This document shows, piece by piece, positions 33,746-42,641 of a DNA stretch of 64,000 nucleotides. This DNA is from Pontixanthobacter gangjinensis (GTDB taxonomy: Bacteria; Pseudomonadota; Alphaproteobacteria; Sphingomonadales; Sphingomonadaceae). Below the pieces are notes generated by a model. It was given only the letters and a program-made list of their open reading frames with translations. It was not told the origin of the DNA and did not search any database. The position numbers and the translations under genes are program-made. The stretch is taken from contig NZ_WTYS01000001.1 of assembly GCF_009827545.1 (NCBI RefSeq), forward strand, positions 2,257,772 to 2,321,771. Reading direction: 5' to 3'. Within the stretch, counting starts at the first letter, position 1, and each line of letters starts with the position of its first letter.

Positions 33746-35449
33746 ATGCACTTCGATGACCGCCTTGCCACCGTATTGCGCCACCGCGCAGCGGGAGAGC
33801 GTGCGGCACGGACTCAGTTCAGGCAGTTGCTCGATCTGCTAGGCAACAAGCCAAGCAACGTAGCGCGCAACAAAGAGGAAAGCCTGATGGCGGCGGCGTG
33901 GTTGAGGCTTGGCGCGCTCGGCGAGGGTATATCAGCCACCGAGCGCGCCGCCATGATCAGCGATCCGAGCTTGCGCGTACGCAATGCCGAACTTGTTGCG
34001 CATCTTGCAGAAGACGAACCCGAAGTAGCAGCGGCGGCATTGACCAAAGCGAGTTTGATCGACGACGATTGGGAGGCACTGATCCCGCGCCTACCAATTC
34101 GAGCGCGAGGATTTCTGCGTTTACGCCGCGACTTGTCGCATTCAACCATCAATATTCTTGAACGCTTGGGCATTCAGGACCGCGGATTGCCAGTACCCGC
34201 GCGACAAGAAGATCAATCTGATTCGACTTTAACAGTGCCCAAGGCAGCCAAAATCCCCCAGGCAGCAAACGATCAGCCAGACAACCTCGAATTGACCGAT
34301 ATAGTGGAGGAAGATACCGCGATTGGGGCCTTGGTCAAACGCATCGAGGCATTTCGTATGGCCCGCGCTTTGCCCCCATCGCCGAGCGCAGATGCGCCGC
34401 ATTTGCCACTGAGCGAACTTGCCGCAGAGGTCGAAAAATCGCCTTTATCTGGCTTTGCCTTTTCTACAGATATGCGAGGCAGAATTGATTGGGCCAGCGA
34501 CGGAGTTGCTCCTGCGGTGATTGGCCTGAACCTAGGCCATTCGCCAGATAACCCTCACGTATACGAGGCAATTCGATTTCGGCAGCCGCTGCGTGGTCTT
34601 CCGCTAGTCCTTGAAGGTGCACCTATCATTGAAGGGGACTGGATCGTAGACGCCAGCCCACGTTTCACCCAGCCGGGCGGTAGGTTTTTCGGGTATGCAG
34701 GCATGATTCGTCGCATGCCTACCAATGTTAAAAGCCTTCACGGCCTTCGGCAATCAAGCGAAGCGGACCGCCTGCGCCAATTGCTGCATGAACTCCGCAC
34801 GCCGGTGAATGCAATTCAGGGGTTCTCCGAAGTGATTCAGCAGCAATTATTCGGCCCAGCTCCGCATGAATACCGTGCGCTTGCTGCTAGCATTGCCGGT
34901 GACAGTGCGCGGATGTTGGCCGGATTTGACGAACTGGACCGGCTTGCACGGCTGGAAACCGGCGCGCTTGAAATTGAGCCGGGCGAAACTAATTTTGCGA
35001 CGATCGTCATCGAACAGGTCGGGCAATTGCAGGAAGTGCTGAAACCACGCACAGCCAGCTACGAATTGGGCGTGGCACCTGTTCCGGCCATCCCGCTGAC
35101 GGTGGTTGACGCTGAAGCTATGGCTTGGCGGCTGCTTGCCACCATCACGGGCGCAATCGGCGCGGGTGAGCATTTGCAAATCGAGCTAGAAGACAGCGAT
35201 GGAAATTTGCAGCTGAGTTGCGAAATGCCCATGTCGCTTGCCGCCAAAGACGACATTTTCAACTCATCTAGCAAGCCGACCAGCGGCTCGTTGAGCGCCG
35301 GAATGTTTGGATCAGGCTTTTCCTTGCGGCTGGTTCGGGCTGAAGCGCGCGCAATTGGCGGTGATCTAAGGCGGGTTGATGATTGGCTGCTGCTCACTAT
35401 ACCACCCTTGACCGCCGCTGAAGCCGCACCTAGCCAATCCCACGCCTGA
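33746..35449 (+). CDS. histidine-kinase-like protein with degenerate ATPase domain
   Basis: From the ATG at 33746 (567 residues; an in-frame GTG at 33728 is possible) the protein has an all-helical N-terminal region (about 1-150) with HEAT-like repeats, a low-complexity Pro/Asp linker, a PAS-like middle part (FAFSTDMRGRIDWAS), and a HisKA dimerisation domain with LLHELRTPVNAIQGFSEV (His348). The following domain has no N-box Asn and no DxGxG G1 loop. Only a G2-like GMFGSGFSLRLVRAEAR remains. It therefore lacks obvious ATP-binding residues and may be a phosphotransfer or scaffold protein, like ChpT/DivL-type pseudokinases. It has no TM helix, so it should be cytoplasmic. No partner response regulator is adjacent. 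Confidence 0.82.
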   Translation: MHFDDRLATVLRHRAAGERAARTQFRQLLDLLGNKPSNVARNKEESLMAAAWLRLGALGEGISATERAAMISDPSLRVRNAELVAHLAEDEPEVAAAALTKASLIDDDWEALIPRLPIRARGFLRLRRDLSHSTINILERLGIQDRGLPVPARQEDQSDSTLTVPKAAKIPQAANDQPDNLELTDIVEEDTAIGALVKRIEAFRMARALPPSPSADAPHLPLSELAAEVEKSPLSGFAFSTDMRGRIDWASDGVAPAVIGLNLGHSPDNPHVYEAIRFRQPLRGLPLVLEGAPIIEGDWIVDASPRFTQPGGRFFGYAGMIRRMPTNVKSLHGLRQSSEADRLRQLLHELRTPVNAIQGFSEVIQQQLFGPAPHEYRALAASIAGDSARMLAGFDELDRLARLETGALEIEPGETNFATIVIEQVGQLQEVLKPRTASYELGVAPVPAIPLTVVDAEAMAWRLLATITGAIGAGEHLQIELEDSDGNLQLSCEMPMSLAAKDDIFNSSSKPTSGSLSAGMFGSGFSLRLVRAEARAIGGDLRRVDDWLLLTIPPLTAAEAAPSQSHA

Positions 35450-35508
35450 TAAGCGAACTGATCGGTTAAGCCCGCCATCGGCGGCATACAGCAGGGGAGT
35501 ACTGGCAT

Positions 35509-36510
35509 TTGGACCGGTCAATGATTGATCCACCCGCAAATGGGTCTGAAGTACTTTTCTCCGCCAATTTCGGGCAGCGCGCCCTATTGACCGTCGATAC
35601 CGAAGAAGAATTCGATTGGAATGGCCCCTTTAAGGCGAGCGGCCACGGTCTTGACCACGTTCGCCGGTTAGCCAAATTCCAGCAATTTTGCGAAGGACTA
35701 GGTGTTAGCCCTGTCTATCTTGTCGATTGGCCCGTCGCGACTTCGAAGTTGGCCGCTGATATTCTTGCCGAACCACTCGCAAGCGGCAAGGCCGAGCTCG
35801 GGATCCAGCTACACCCTTGGGTCAACCCTCCGTTTGAGGAGGAAATCAATACGCACAATAGCTATGCTGGCAATCTACCGGCCGAGCTGGAGGAAGCGAA
35901 GTTCCTTGCCTTGCGGGATGAAATCCAGAAAAACTTTAGCATTACACCACAGATATACCGCGCTGGCCGTTACGGGCTTGGCCCCGCTTCGTCGGGAATA
36001 CTTAAACGCGCTGGCATCGGGATCGACAGCTCGGTTCGCGCCAATTTTGACTATAGCGCTGCGGGCGGTCCTGATTATCGGAACCATCCGCTCGCGCCCT
36101 ACTGGGTCGATGTGGAGCGCCGGCTGCTCGAATTGCCACTTACAACAGTTTATTGGGGCATGCTTCGCAGACAAGGCAAGATGCTGTTCCCAGCTCTTGC
36201 TCGAATTCCTCGCCTGCATGGCCTCGCCGCAAAATTGGGGTTGCTAGAGCGTATTCCGCTGACGCCCGAAGGCGTTACAGCCGAAGAAGCATTGCGCGGC
36301 ATTGATATGGCCCTGGATGACGGCCTTCCGCTACTTGTGATGTCATTTCACAGCCCTTCTCTTGTACCTGGGAACACGCCCTATGTACGAAGCGAAGCTG
36401 ATCTAGACGCCTTGTATGATTGGTGGCGGCGCATTTACACCTACCTCGAGATGCGGAGGGTCGCGCCCACCACAGTTAAGGAAATCATGGAATCAGTCGA
36501 GGTTTCCTAG
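35509..36510 (+). CDS. polysaccharide deacetylase-like protein (WalW type)
   Basis: The 333-residue protein resembles NodB-superfamily carbohydrate esterases as found in polysaccharide gene clusters. Near the N-terminus LLTVDTEEEFDWNGP has the acidic pair of the metal site, and QLHPWVNPP contains the metal His. SFHSPSLVPG near the C-terminus contains a further conserved His. It would remove acetyl groups from a glycan; the substrate is unknown. A TTG at 35509 has AGGGGAG about 10 nt upstream; an ATG at 35521 is the alternative. It lies 60 nt after the histidine-kinase-like gene and may be co-transcribed. Confidence 0.8.
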   Translation: MDRSMIDPPANGSEVLFSANFGQRALLTVDTEEEFDWNGPFKASGHGLDHVRRLAKFQQFCEGLGVSPVYLVDWPVATSKLAADILAEPLASGKAELGIQLHPWVNPPFEEEINTHNSYAGNLPAELEEAKFLALRDEIQKNFSITPQIYRAGRYGLGPASSGILKRAGIGIDSSVRANFDYSAAGGPDYRNHPLAPYWVDVERRLLELPLTTVYWGMLRRQGKMLFPALARIPRLHGLAAKLGLLERIPLTPEGVTAEEALRGIDMALDDGLPLLVMSFHSPSLVPGNTPYVRSEADLDALYDWWRRIYTYLEMRRVAPTTVKEIMESVEVS

Positions 36511-36631
36511 AAGAATTCGGTAATTTTTCGCTTTTTGACTAAAACGACGCTTGCCACCTGCGCCCGCCATCGCTAGGCGCGTCTCCGCTGCTTGGGAATT
36601 ACTGTGCAGCGCATGCTTTAGGTATCTTTGT

Positions 36632-36708
36632 GGGCCTGTAGCTCAGTTGGTTAGAGCTGGCCGCTCATAACGGCTAGGTCGCGGGTTCGAATCCTGCCGG
36701 GCCCACCA
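36632..36708 (+). tRNA. tRNA with CAT anticodon, probably tRNA-Ile2 (lysidine type)
   Basis: A 77-nt cloverleaf: acceptor GGGCCTG/CGGGCCC, D-arm AGCTCAGTTGGTTAGAGCT, anticodon loop CTCATAA, TTCGAAT T-loop, encoded CCA. The CAT anticodon fits elongator Met, initiator Met or Ile2. Positions 4-5 are C-C, pairing with G-G at 68-69. C4-G69 and C5-G68 are recognition pairs used by TilS for Ile2 in E. coli, so I favour tRNA-Ile2, reading ATA after lysidine modification. Initiator identity is unlikely because C1:A72 mismatch is absent. Confidence 0.85.
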
Positions 36709-36773
36709 GATGCCGGCAGAATCGCAATCCGTTGCGGGCTTGCCGCAGACGGCTAAAGTATGGACGAAAATGT

Positions 36774-36853
<80 letters not shown>

Positions 36854-36939
36854 TCACTTAAAAGTATTTGCGCCTGCGGGCGGCCCTTAACAAATCACTG
36901 GGTTCCATTTACCTCTGCGTTGCCCGATTAACGGGTGCA

Positions 36940-38307
36940 ATGTCCCTCTATTCCGAACAGCCTCAAACCAGCAATGGCCCATTAAGCACCGGTACGATCT
37001 GGGCAATTGCCTTGCCTGCGATGGTCACCAATGTCGCCACTGCTTTTATAGGGCTTGGCGATATGTGGATTGTCGGGCGCCTGAATGATGCACCAATGCA
37101 AGGCGCGGTTGATATCGGAGCGCGCCTGTTCGCGGTTCTGTTCATTGTGATGAATTTCCTCAAAACCGGAACCACCGGACTTGTTGCACAAGATGGCACC
37201 CGGTCTGGTGAGGATGCGCAGGCTGTGACCCTGTTGCGCGGGCTATTGGTTGGATTGGTAATTGCCGCTGCGCTGTTGCTATTGAAACCGTTGATCCTGC
37301 CTTCGCTTCTTGGACTGCTAGGTGCAGAGGGAGCCGTATTGGAATCGGCGCGAACATACGCCGATATCCGCTATTGGTCTGCTCCAGCATATTTAGCGAA
37401 CCTCGCCCTAATCGGATTTCTGATCGGACGTAAGCAGATGGCCGCGGTTCTACTATTCGAAGTCGGCTATAATCTCGTCAATATCTGCCTCGGCCTGTGG
37501 TTTGTGATAGGTCTGAACCTCGGCATTGCCGGCATTGGCTGGTCCAGTTTTGCTGCCGAGTTTTTGAAATTGGTAGCAGTTTTGGTTTTTGTTCTGCGCG
37601 GCCAAATAGGCTTAGCCTTGCTAACCCAGCTTCGCGACAGGGCACATTACCGCTGGCAATCGCTACGCCCGTTCCTAGCCGTCAACCGAGACCTGTTTTT
37701 ACGGACGGTATTGCTAATGGTTGCACTTTCCGCACTAACTCGGCTTAGCGCTGAGCGCGGCCCGGTAGTCCTGGCCGCCAATGGCATTATCTATCAGATG
37801 TTTGTTCTAACAGCGCTGCTTCTGGACGGATTTGAGAACGCGGCGCAGGTTTTGAATGGTGAGCGGTATGGTGCACGAGACCGCGCCGGGTTTCTGTTTT
37901 ATTTCAAACAAACGCTAGTTCGGGGATTTGCCGTTGCTGCTCTCGTGGCAATAGGCTTTGCCGGATTCAGTGGGCCGATCCTAGAGAGCTTTGCTGCTAC
38001 CGTCCCCGTCGCTGATGCCGCCAAATCGAGCGCTTCATGGCTGATATTGATACCCTTTGCTGGGGTGGCCGGCTTTGTGCTCGACGGAGTTTTTGTCGGC
38101 GCAAGTTGGACGCGGGCTCTATTATTGACGATGGCTGGTGCGGCGGCAATTTTCGCGATCTCGCTTTGGCTTACCTGGCCGTTAGGTAACGATGGTTTAT
38201 GGCTATCCTTCGTCATATTCTTGGTGGCCCGCGCCCTTTTGCAATTGGTGATGATGCCCAGATTGATAGGCCAGAGTTTTCGAACCTCGGGGACAGCCAG
38301 CCGATAA
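36940..38307 (+). CDS. MATE-family efflux transporter
   Basis: From ATG at 36940 the product has 455 residues with about 12 TM helices, the MATE length. The N-terminal helix region has LPAMVTNVATAFIGLGDMWIVGRL, and the second half repeats the fold (LFLRTVLLMVALSALTRLSAERGPVVLAANGI). MATE transporters expel cationic drugs or metabolites using Na+ or H+. The frame is open 24 codons upstream to 36868, close to the tRNA end, but those residues are not needed for the family. No operon partner. Confidence 0.9.
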   Translation: MSLYSEQPQTSNGPLSTGTIWAIALPAMVTNVATAFIGLGDMWIVGRLNDAPMQGAVDIGARLFAVLFIVMNFLKTGTTGLVAQDGTRSGEDAQAVTLLRGLLVGLVIAAALLLLKPLILPSLLGLLGAEGAVLESARTYADIRYWSAPAYLANLALIGFLIGRKQMAAVLLFEVGYNLVNICLGLWFVIGLNLGIAGIGWSSFAAEFLKLVAVLVFVLRGQIGLALLTQLRDRAHYRWQSLRPFLAVNRDLFLRTVLLMVALSALTRLSAERGPVVLAANGIIYQMFVLTALLLDGFENAAQVLNGERYGARDRAGFLFYFKQTLVRGFAVAALVAIGFAGFSGPILESFAATVPVADAAKSSASWLILIPFAGVAGFVLDGVFVGASWTRALLLTMAGAAAIFAISLWLTWPLGNDGLWLSFVIFLVARALLQLVMMPRLIGQSFRTSGTASR

Positions 38308-38340
38308 AACGGGCTCCCGTCAGTTTGCCTGAATTATGCC

Positions 38341-39732
38341 TTATTGCGCCACTTCACCTTGGATCGAACCTTCGTAATTTGCCAGAATTCCGGCGATCTG
38401 GGTCCACACTGCAACATTCTGGCGCAGCTGAACAATATCGATTTTGTCCAAAGTATCGTCCGGCGTATGGTGAAGGTCAAAATATCGGGTGCCATCCTGC
38501 TGCAAATCGATGATCGCAGTTTTCTGATCACGGGCAATATTGATGTCCGCGCCGCCGCTGGCGACAATTGTGGAATTGGCGACACCGAAACGTGCGACCG
38601 ATGCAGCAAGTTCAGCGTGCAGATCAGGATTGGTATCGCGAAAATTGCTTTCAAAGCGCCAAATGCGATCTGCCCCGAAGTCGCTTTCAAAGGCCACGGC
38701 GATAGGCTCGTCAATATGCGCTTTGGAATAGGCGATGCTTCCAAACAAGCCCACTTCCTCTGCTCCGGCCATCAATACGCGGATCGTGCGCAGCGGCTGG
38801 CCAGTATGCGATACATGCAACGCCGCGGCGGAGATAATGCCGCACCCTGCCCCGTCATCAAATGCGCCGGTACCGTTCCACCAGCTGTCAATATGACACG
38901 CCAGCAGAACCGGCGGCAAAGACGGATCGCGCCCGACAATTTCGCCCACCACATTGCCGCTCTGGGTCATGCCCCGATTTTGAGGGGTGAGAACCAGCTT
39001 CATGGTGATCGGACGGTCGCCTGCCCGCGCAAACATGCGTTCAAGATTAAGAGCATCGGGGATCGACAAAGCACCAGCTGGAATCATGTCATCCACCACC
39101 CGCGTTCCGCCTGTGTGCGGGTTGCGGTGCTTGTCTGTGCCAATGGACTTGATCACCGAAGCGACCGCGCCTTTGCTTTGGGCGATACTTGCGCCAACCC
39201 AGCGTGCAGGTCCGGCAAAGCCATATTGCGAACCGTCCTGCGTCGGCGTCATCGAATGGCTGATATAGGCGATTTTGCCCTTCAAGCTGCCTTCCGGCGC
39301 AGCGCTCAGTTCCGCGATGGTTTTGAAATACACGACTTCCGCCTCGATACCGTCAGTCCCGGTAGAAGCGCTTCCGCCCAATGGCGTTACTTCGAAAGGT
39401 TGCGGAAACGGGCTGGTTATCTCTGCGCTGGCCAATGCACCCGGCACCCAGGTTTCCATCATGAACGGCTCGTCCGCGACATTCTCGAAACCGTTTTGCC
39501 TGAGCCATTTTACCGCCCAATCACGGCCGCGCTGCTCTGCTTCTGTTCCCGCTTGACGCGGACCAACCTCGGTCGTGATCCCTTCAACAAAATCCCAAGC
39601 CAACGTATCGGCGGTCAAAACTTTATCGGCACCCTCTTCCAAAGTCATCGCACCGCTATGCTGGGCAACAGCAACAGACGAATAGGAAACGGATAGCGAA
39701 AGTGCGGCAAGCGCAAGCAGGTTTTTTCTCAT
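38341..39732 (-). CDS. secreted M28-family metallopeptidase
   Basis: The 463-residue product has a signal peptide (cleavage likely after SVAVAQ) and an M28 (aminopeptidase/carboxypeptidase-like) zinc-peptidase domain. Metal or catalytic residues are visible in LACHIDSWWNGTGAFDDGAGCG (His, Asp), GAEEVGLFGS (Glu-Glu) and FESDFGAD (Asp), plus YFDLHHTPDD (His). It should hydrolyse peptide N- or C-terminal bonds in the periplasm or outside. Convergent with the MATE gene, 33 nt apart. Confidence 0.92.
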   Translation of the reverse strand: MRKNLLALAALSLSVSYSSVAVAQHSGAMTLEEGADKVLTADTLAWDFVEGITTEVGPRQAGTEAEQRGRDWAVKWLRQNGFENVADEPFMMETWVPGALASAEITSPFPQPFEVTPLGGSASTGTDGIEAEVVYFKTIAELSAAPEGSLKGKIAYISHSMTPTQDGSQYGFAGPARWVGASIAQSKGAVASVIKSIGTDKHRNPHTGGTRVVDDMIPAGALSIPDALNLERMFARAGDRPITMKLVLTPQNRGMTQSGNVVGEIVGRDPSLPPVLLACHIDSWWNGTGAFDDGAGCGIISAAALHVSHTGQPLRTIRVLMAGAEEVGLFGSIAYSKAHIDEPIAVAFESDFGADRIWRFESNFRDTNPDLHAELAASVARFGVANSTIVASGGADINIARDQKTAIIDLQQDGTRYFDLHHTPDDTLDKIDIVQLRQNVAVWTQIAGILANYEGSIQGEVAQ

Positions 39733-39860
39733 GAAGCGCTAGCTATCGGCGGTCGCGCCCCAAGTCCAGCGCGCAAGTCCAGCTTGCCCGATTGGCTTTG
39801 AGACCCTATCTGCAGGCGCATATCCACATACACCAAACAATACCTCGAAGGACCGACCCG

Positions 39861-41534
39861 ATGGCCGCGCAATATGCATATGTCATGAAGAACATGACCA
39901 AGACTTTCCCCGGCGCGAAAAAGCCCGTTTTGGAAAACATTAATCTACAATTCTATCAAGGCGCGAAGATCGGCATCGTTGGCCCCAACGGCGCAGGTAA
40001 ATCCACGCTAATTAAAATCATGGCCGGTATCGATACCGATTTCACTGGCGAGGCGTGGCCGGGCGAAAACATCACGGTTGGCTATCTGGAGCAGGAACCG
40101 GAACTGGATGAAAGCAAAACTGTTCTGGAAAACGTAAAGGATGGCGCACGGGCTACCGCCGATCTGGTCGAACGCTTCAATGCAATCTCTGCCGAAATGG
40201 CAGAACCTGACGCGGATTTTGACAAACTTGGCGATGAAATGGCCGAGCTGCAAACAAAGATCGATGCGGTCGATGGGTGGACGCTCGACAATCAGCTTGA
40301 AATTGCGATGGAGGCACTGAGGTGTCCGCCATCCGATATGGAAGTCACCAATCTTTCAGGTGGTGAGAAACGCCGCGTAGCGCTCACCCGCCTGCTGATT
40401 CAGAAGCCATCAATCCTGCTGCTCGATGAGCCGACCAACCACCTTGATGCCGAAAGCGTTGAATGGCTGGAAAACCATCTGAAGGAATATGCCGGCGCCG
40501 TGCTGATGATCACGCACGATCGCTACTTCCTAGACAACGTGGTGGAATGGATTCTGGAACTCGATCGCGGGTCTTATTATCCTTACGAAGGCAATTACTC
40601 GACTTACCTCGAGAAGAAATCGAAACGCATGGCGCAGGAAGACCGCGAGGATTCCGGCCGCCAGAAAGCGCTCGCCGAAGAACTCGAATGGATTCGTCAG
40701 GGCACCAAAGGTCGCCAAACAAAATCTAAAGCGCGTATCCGCAAGTTTGAAGAATTGCAGGACAGCCAGAAAGACCGCAAACCGGGCAAGGCGCAGATCG
40801 TAATTCAGGTCCCTGAACGGCTCGGCAGCAAAGTTATCGAAGCCAAGGGCATTTCCAAGGCGTTTGGCGACAAATTGCTGTTTGAAGACCTCAGCTTTAT
40901 CCTGCCACCGGGCGGGATTGTCGGCGTAATCGGTCCCAATGGCGCGGGCAAATCGACCCTGTTCAAAATGATCACAGGGCAGGAACAGCCGGATAGCGGA
41001 ACCATTGAAATCGGCGAAACCGTCCACCTCGGCTTTGTTGACCAAAGCCGCGATGATCTGAACCCGAAGAACAATGTCTGGCAAGAAGTGTCAGATGAAC
41101 TGGATTACATGAAGGTCAATGGCCACGACATGAGCACGCGCGCTTACGTTGGCGCGTTCAACTTCAAAGGCGCGGATCAACAGAAAGTCGTTGGCAAACT
41201 GTCGGGCGGTGAACGCAACCGAGTGCACATGGCGAAAATGCTCAAAGAAGGCGGCAACGTCCTCCTGCTCGATGAGCCGACCAACGATCTCGACGTTGAA
41301 ACATTGCGCGCACTGGAGGAAGCCATCGAAAACTTCGCCGGTTGCGCGGTGGTAATTTCGCACGACCGCTTCTTCCTCGACCGTCTGGCTACGCATATTC
41401 TTGCGTTCGAAGGCGACAGCCATGTTGAATGGTTCGAGGGCAACTTTGAAGCTTACGAAGAAGATAAGCGCCGCAGGTTGGGCGATGCAGCGGACCGGCC
41501 CACACGGCTGTCGTATAAGAAGCTTACTAGGTGA
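39861..41534 (+). CDS. ettA: energy-dependent translational throttle protein EttA (ABC-F)
   Basis: From the ATG at 39861 (GAAGGA 8 nt upstream) the product has 557 residues, the EttA length (E. coli 555). It opens MAAQYAYVMKNMTKTFPGAKK. Walker A motifs are GPNGAGKSTLIK (about 38) and GPNGAGKSTLFK. Signatures are LSGGEKRRVAL and LSGGERNRVH, and Walker B motifs are LLLDEPTNHLD and LLLDEPTNDLD. It binds the ribosomal E site and gates early elongation according to ATP/ADP level. C-terminus ends RPTRLSYKKLTR, as expected. Divergent from the M28 peptidase gene. Confidence 0.96.
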   Translation: MAAQYAYVMKNMTKTFPGAKKPVLENINLQFYQGAKIGIVGPNGAGKSTLIKIMAGIDTDFTGEAWPGENITVGYLEQEPELDESKTVLENVKDGARATADLVERFNAISAEMAEPDADFDKLGDEMAELQTKIDAVDGWTLDNQLEIAMEALRCPPSDMEVTNLSGGEKRRVALTRLLIQKPSILLLDEPTNHLDAESVEWLENHLKEYAGAVLMITHDRYFLDNVVEWILELDRGSYYPYEGNYSTYLEKKSKRMAQEDREDSGRQKALAEELEWIRQGTKGRQTKSKARIRKFEELQDSQKDRKPGKAQIVIQVPERLGSKVIEAKGISKAFGDKLLFEDLSFILPPGGIVGVIGPNGAGKSTLFKMITGQEQPDSGTIEIGETVHLGFVDQSRDDLNPKNNVWQEVSDELDYMKVNGHDMSTRAYVGAFNFKGADQQKVVGKLSGGERNRVHMAKMLKEGGNVLLLDEPTNDLDVETLRALEEAIENFAGCAVVISHDRFFLDRLATHILAFEGDSHVEWFEGNFEAYEEDKRRRLGDAADRPTRLSYKKLTR

Positions 41535-41808
41535 GCACCGAGTAATCACAGCTAAAGTCGTCTCTTCAACTCATTCAGCCCAATGCCACCTTTGGAGCCG
41601 CCGTCCTTCAGCAATTGCCAACTTCAAGAACAGGGTGTTTAGCCCTCAAATTCAATAGCTAAATTCACCGCTAGCAGGGTAGCACGGCGTCACCATTGTC
41701 ACCCTGTCATGCGATCTCAACTCGCGCCCAAGCCACTCAAAACCGAATTTGTATTTCATCAACCAATTTACATTATGACACACGTGCAAGAACATAGGGA
41801 ACGCGCAC

Positions 41809-42084
41809 GTGATCGACATCGAGATCCAGAACGAGACGCATCAGACGCATGAAAAGCTGAAATTCGCGGTTGTCCCGCGCATTGGAGAGGGTTTGCGCTT
41901 GCAAGAGCCGAACGGCTTCTGGGCGTCCTATGATGTGATCGACCTGTGGTATCAGAAAGCCGATTATGGCGATGTATGGGTCCCATATCTGCATGTGCGC
42001 AAGACGGCTGGTGAGGTTGAAGAGACCCCTGCTGCGGCTCAAGCTGCGAACCATGATGGGGAGGTTTTACCATTCACAATCTGA
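41809..42084 (+). CDS. small protein of unknown function
   Basis: A 91-residue product from a GTG at 41809, with AGGGA 8 nt upstream. The sequence has short strands and a Trp/Tyr-rich middle (GFWASYDVIDLWYQKADYGDVWVPYLHVRK), then an Ala/Glu tail. I know no family for it. A frame of similar length lies on the other strand (41773-42054), but this strand has the better ribosome site and flows into the response regulator gene. GGGGAGG near its 3' end (42058-42064) may serve that downstream gene. The 274 nt upstream of this gene hold nothing I recognise. Confidence 0.55.
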   Translation: MIDIEIQNETHQTHEKLKFAVVPRIGEGLRLQEPNGFWASYDVIDLWYQKADYGDVWVPYLHVRKTAGEVEETPAAAQAANHDGEVLPFTI

Positions 42085-42104
42085 TCAAACGTATCGATGC
42101 GCCC

Positions 42105-42638
42105 GTGCCCGGCCAAGAGCAGGATAAGCCTGCGATAGAACCCCAAGTTGCGCCTGCGCCAGTCCCACCGCCAATAGATCAGGCAGAAGCGCCGCAAGCA
42201 GAGCCTGCCAAGACATTCGGACGCCATGTTGCTTCGCCTGCTGGTCCGACCCGCATTGCCCAGCCAGCGCCATCTCGTACTTGCCTGTTGGTCGATGATT
42301 CACGGATGATCCGCAAGGTATCCCGCCAGATTGTCGTGAAGCTTGGCTACACAATTGACGAAGCAGAGAATGGTCAGGAAGCGCTAGCCAAATGCAAGCT
42401 TGCCATGCCCGATCTGATAATTCTCGATTGGGATATGCCGATAATGACTGGCATCGAGTTTCTTGCCGAACTGCGCGCGCTAAACGATAAGAAAAGGCCA
42501 AAGATCGTGTTCTGCACAACGCATTCGAGCGCCATGGACATCCATAAAGCTATCGAAACTGGAGCTGACGAGTTCGTCACTAAGCCGTTCAATGAAGCAC
42601 AGCTTGTCGGAAAATTGGCAGCTATCGGAGCTGCTTAA
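42105..42638 (+). CDS. single-domain response regulator (receiver only)
   Basis: From a GTG at 42105 the product has 177 residues: a Pro/Ala/Gln-rich flexible N-terminal tail (about 60 residues) and one receiver domain. Acidic residues are in LLVDDSRMIRK, phospho-Asp is Asp108 in LIILDWDMPIMTG, and the conserved Lys is in FVTKPFNEAQ. No output domain follows, as in CheY/DivK-like proteins. An in-frame ATT at 42072 has GGGGAGG 7 nt upstream and would extend the product by 11 residues (MHNLIKRIDAP). The GTG at 42105 has no clear ribosome site, so the true start may be the ATT. No kinase is adjacent. Confidence 0.88.
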   Translation: MPGQEQDKPAIEPQVAPAPVPPPIDQAEAPQAEPAKTFGRHVASPAGPTRIAQPAPSRTCLLVDDSRMIRKVSRQIVVKLGYTIDEAENGQEALAKCKLAMPDLIILDWDMPIMTGIEFLAELRALNDKKRPKIVFCTTHSSAMDIHKAIETGADEFVTKPFNEAQLVGKLAAIGAA

Positions 42639-42641
42639 CAG

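Noticed and set aside
38344-39696. 450-codon open frame on the plus strand
   Set aside because: It is exactly antisense to the M28 peptidase gene, whose signal peptide and metal motifs are clear. The translation is rich in rare residues for a protein and has no domain.
41773-42054. 93-codon frame on the minus strand opposite the small gene at 41809
   Set aside because: The plus-strand frame has a better ribosome site and leads into the response regulator; the minus-strand product has no domain. Confidence is moderate.
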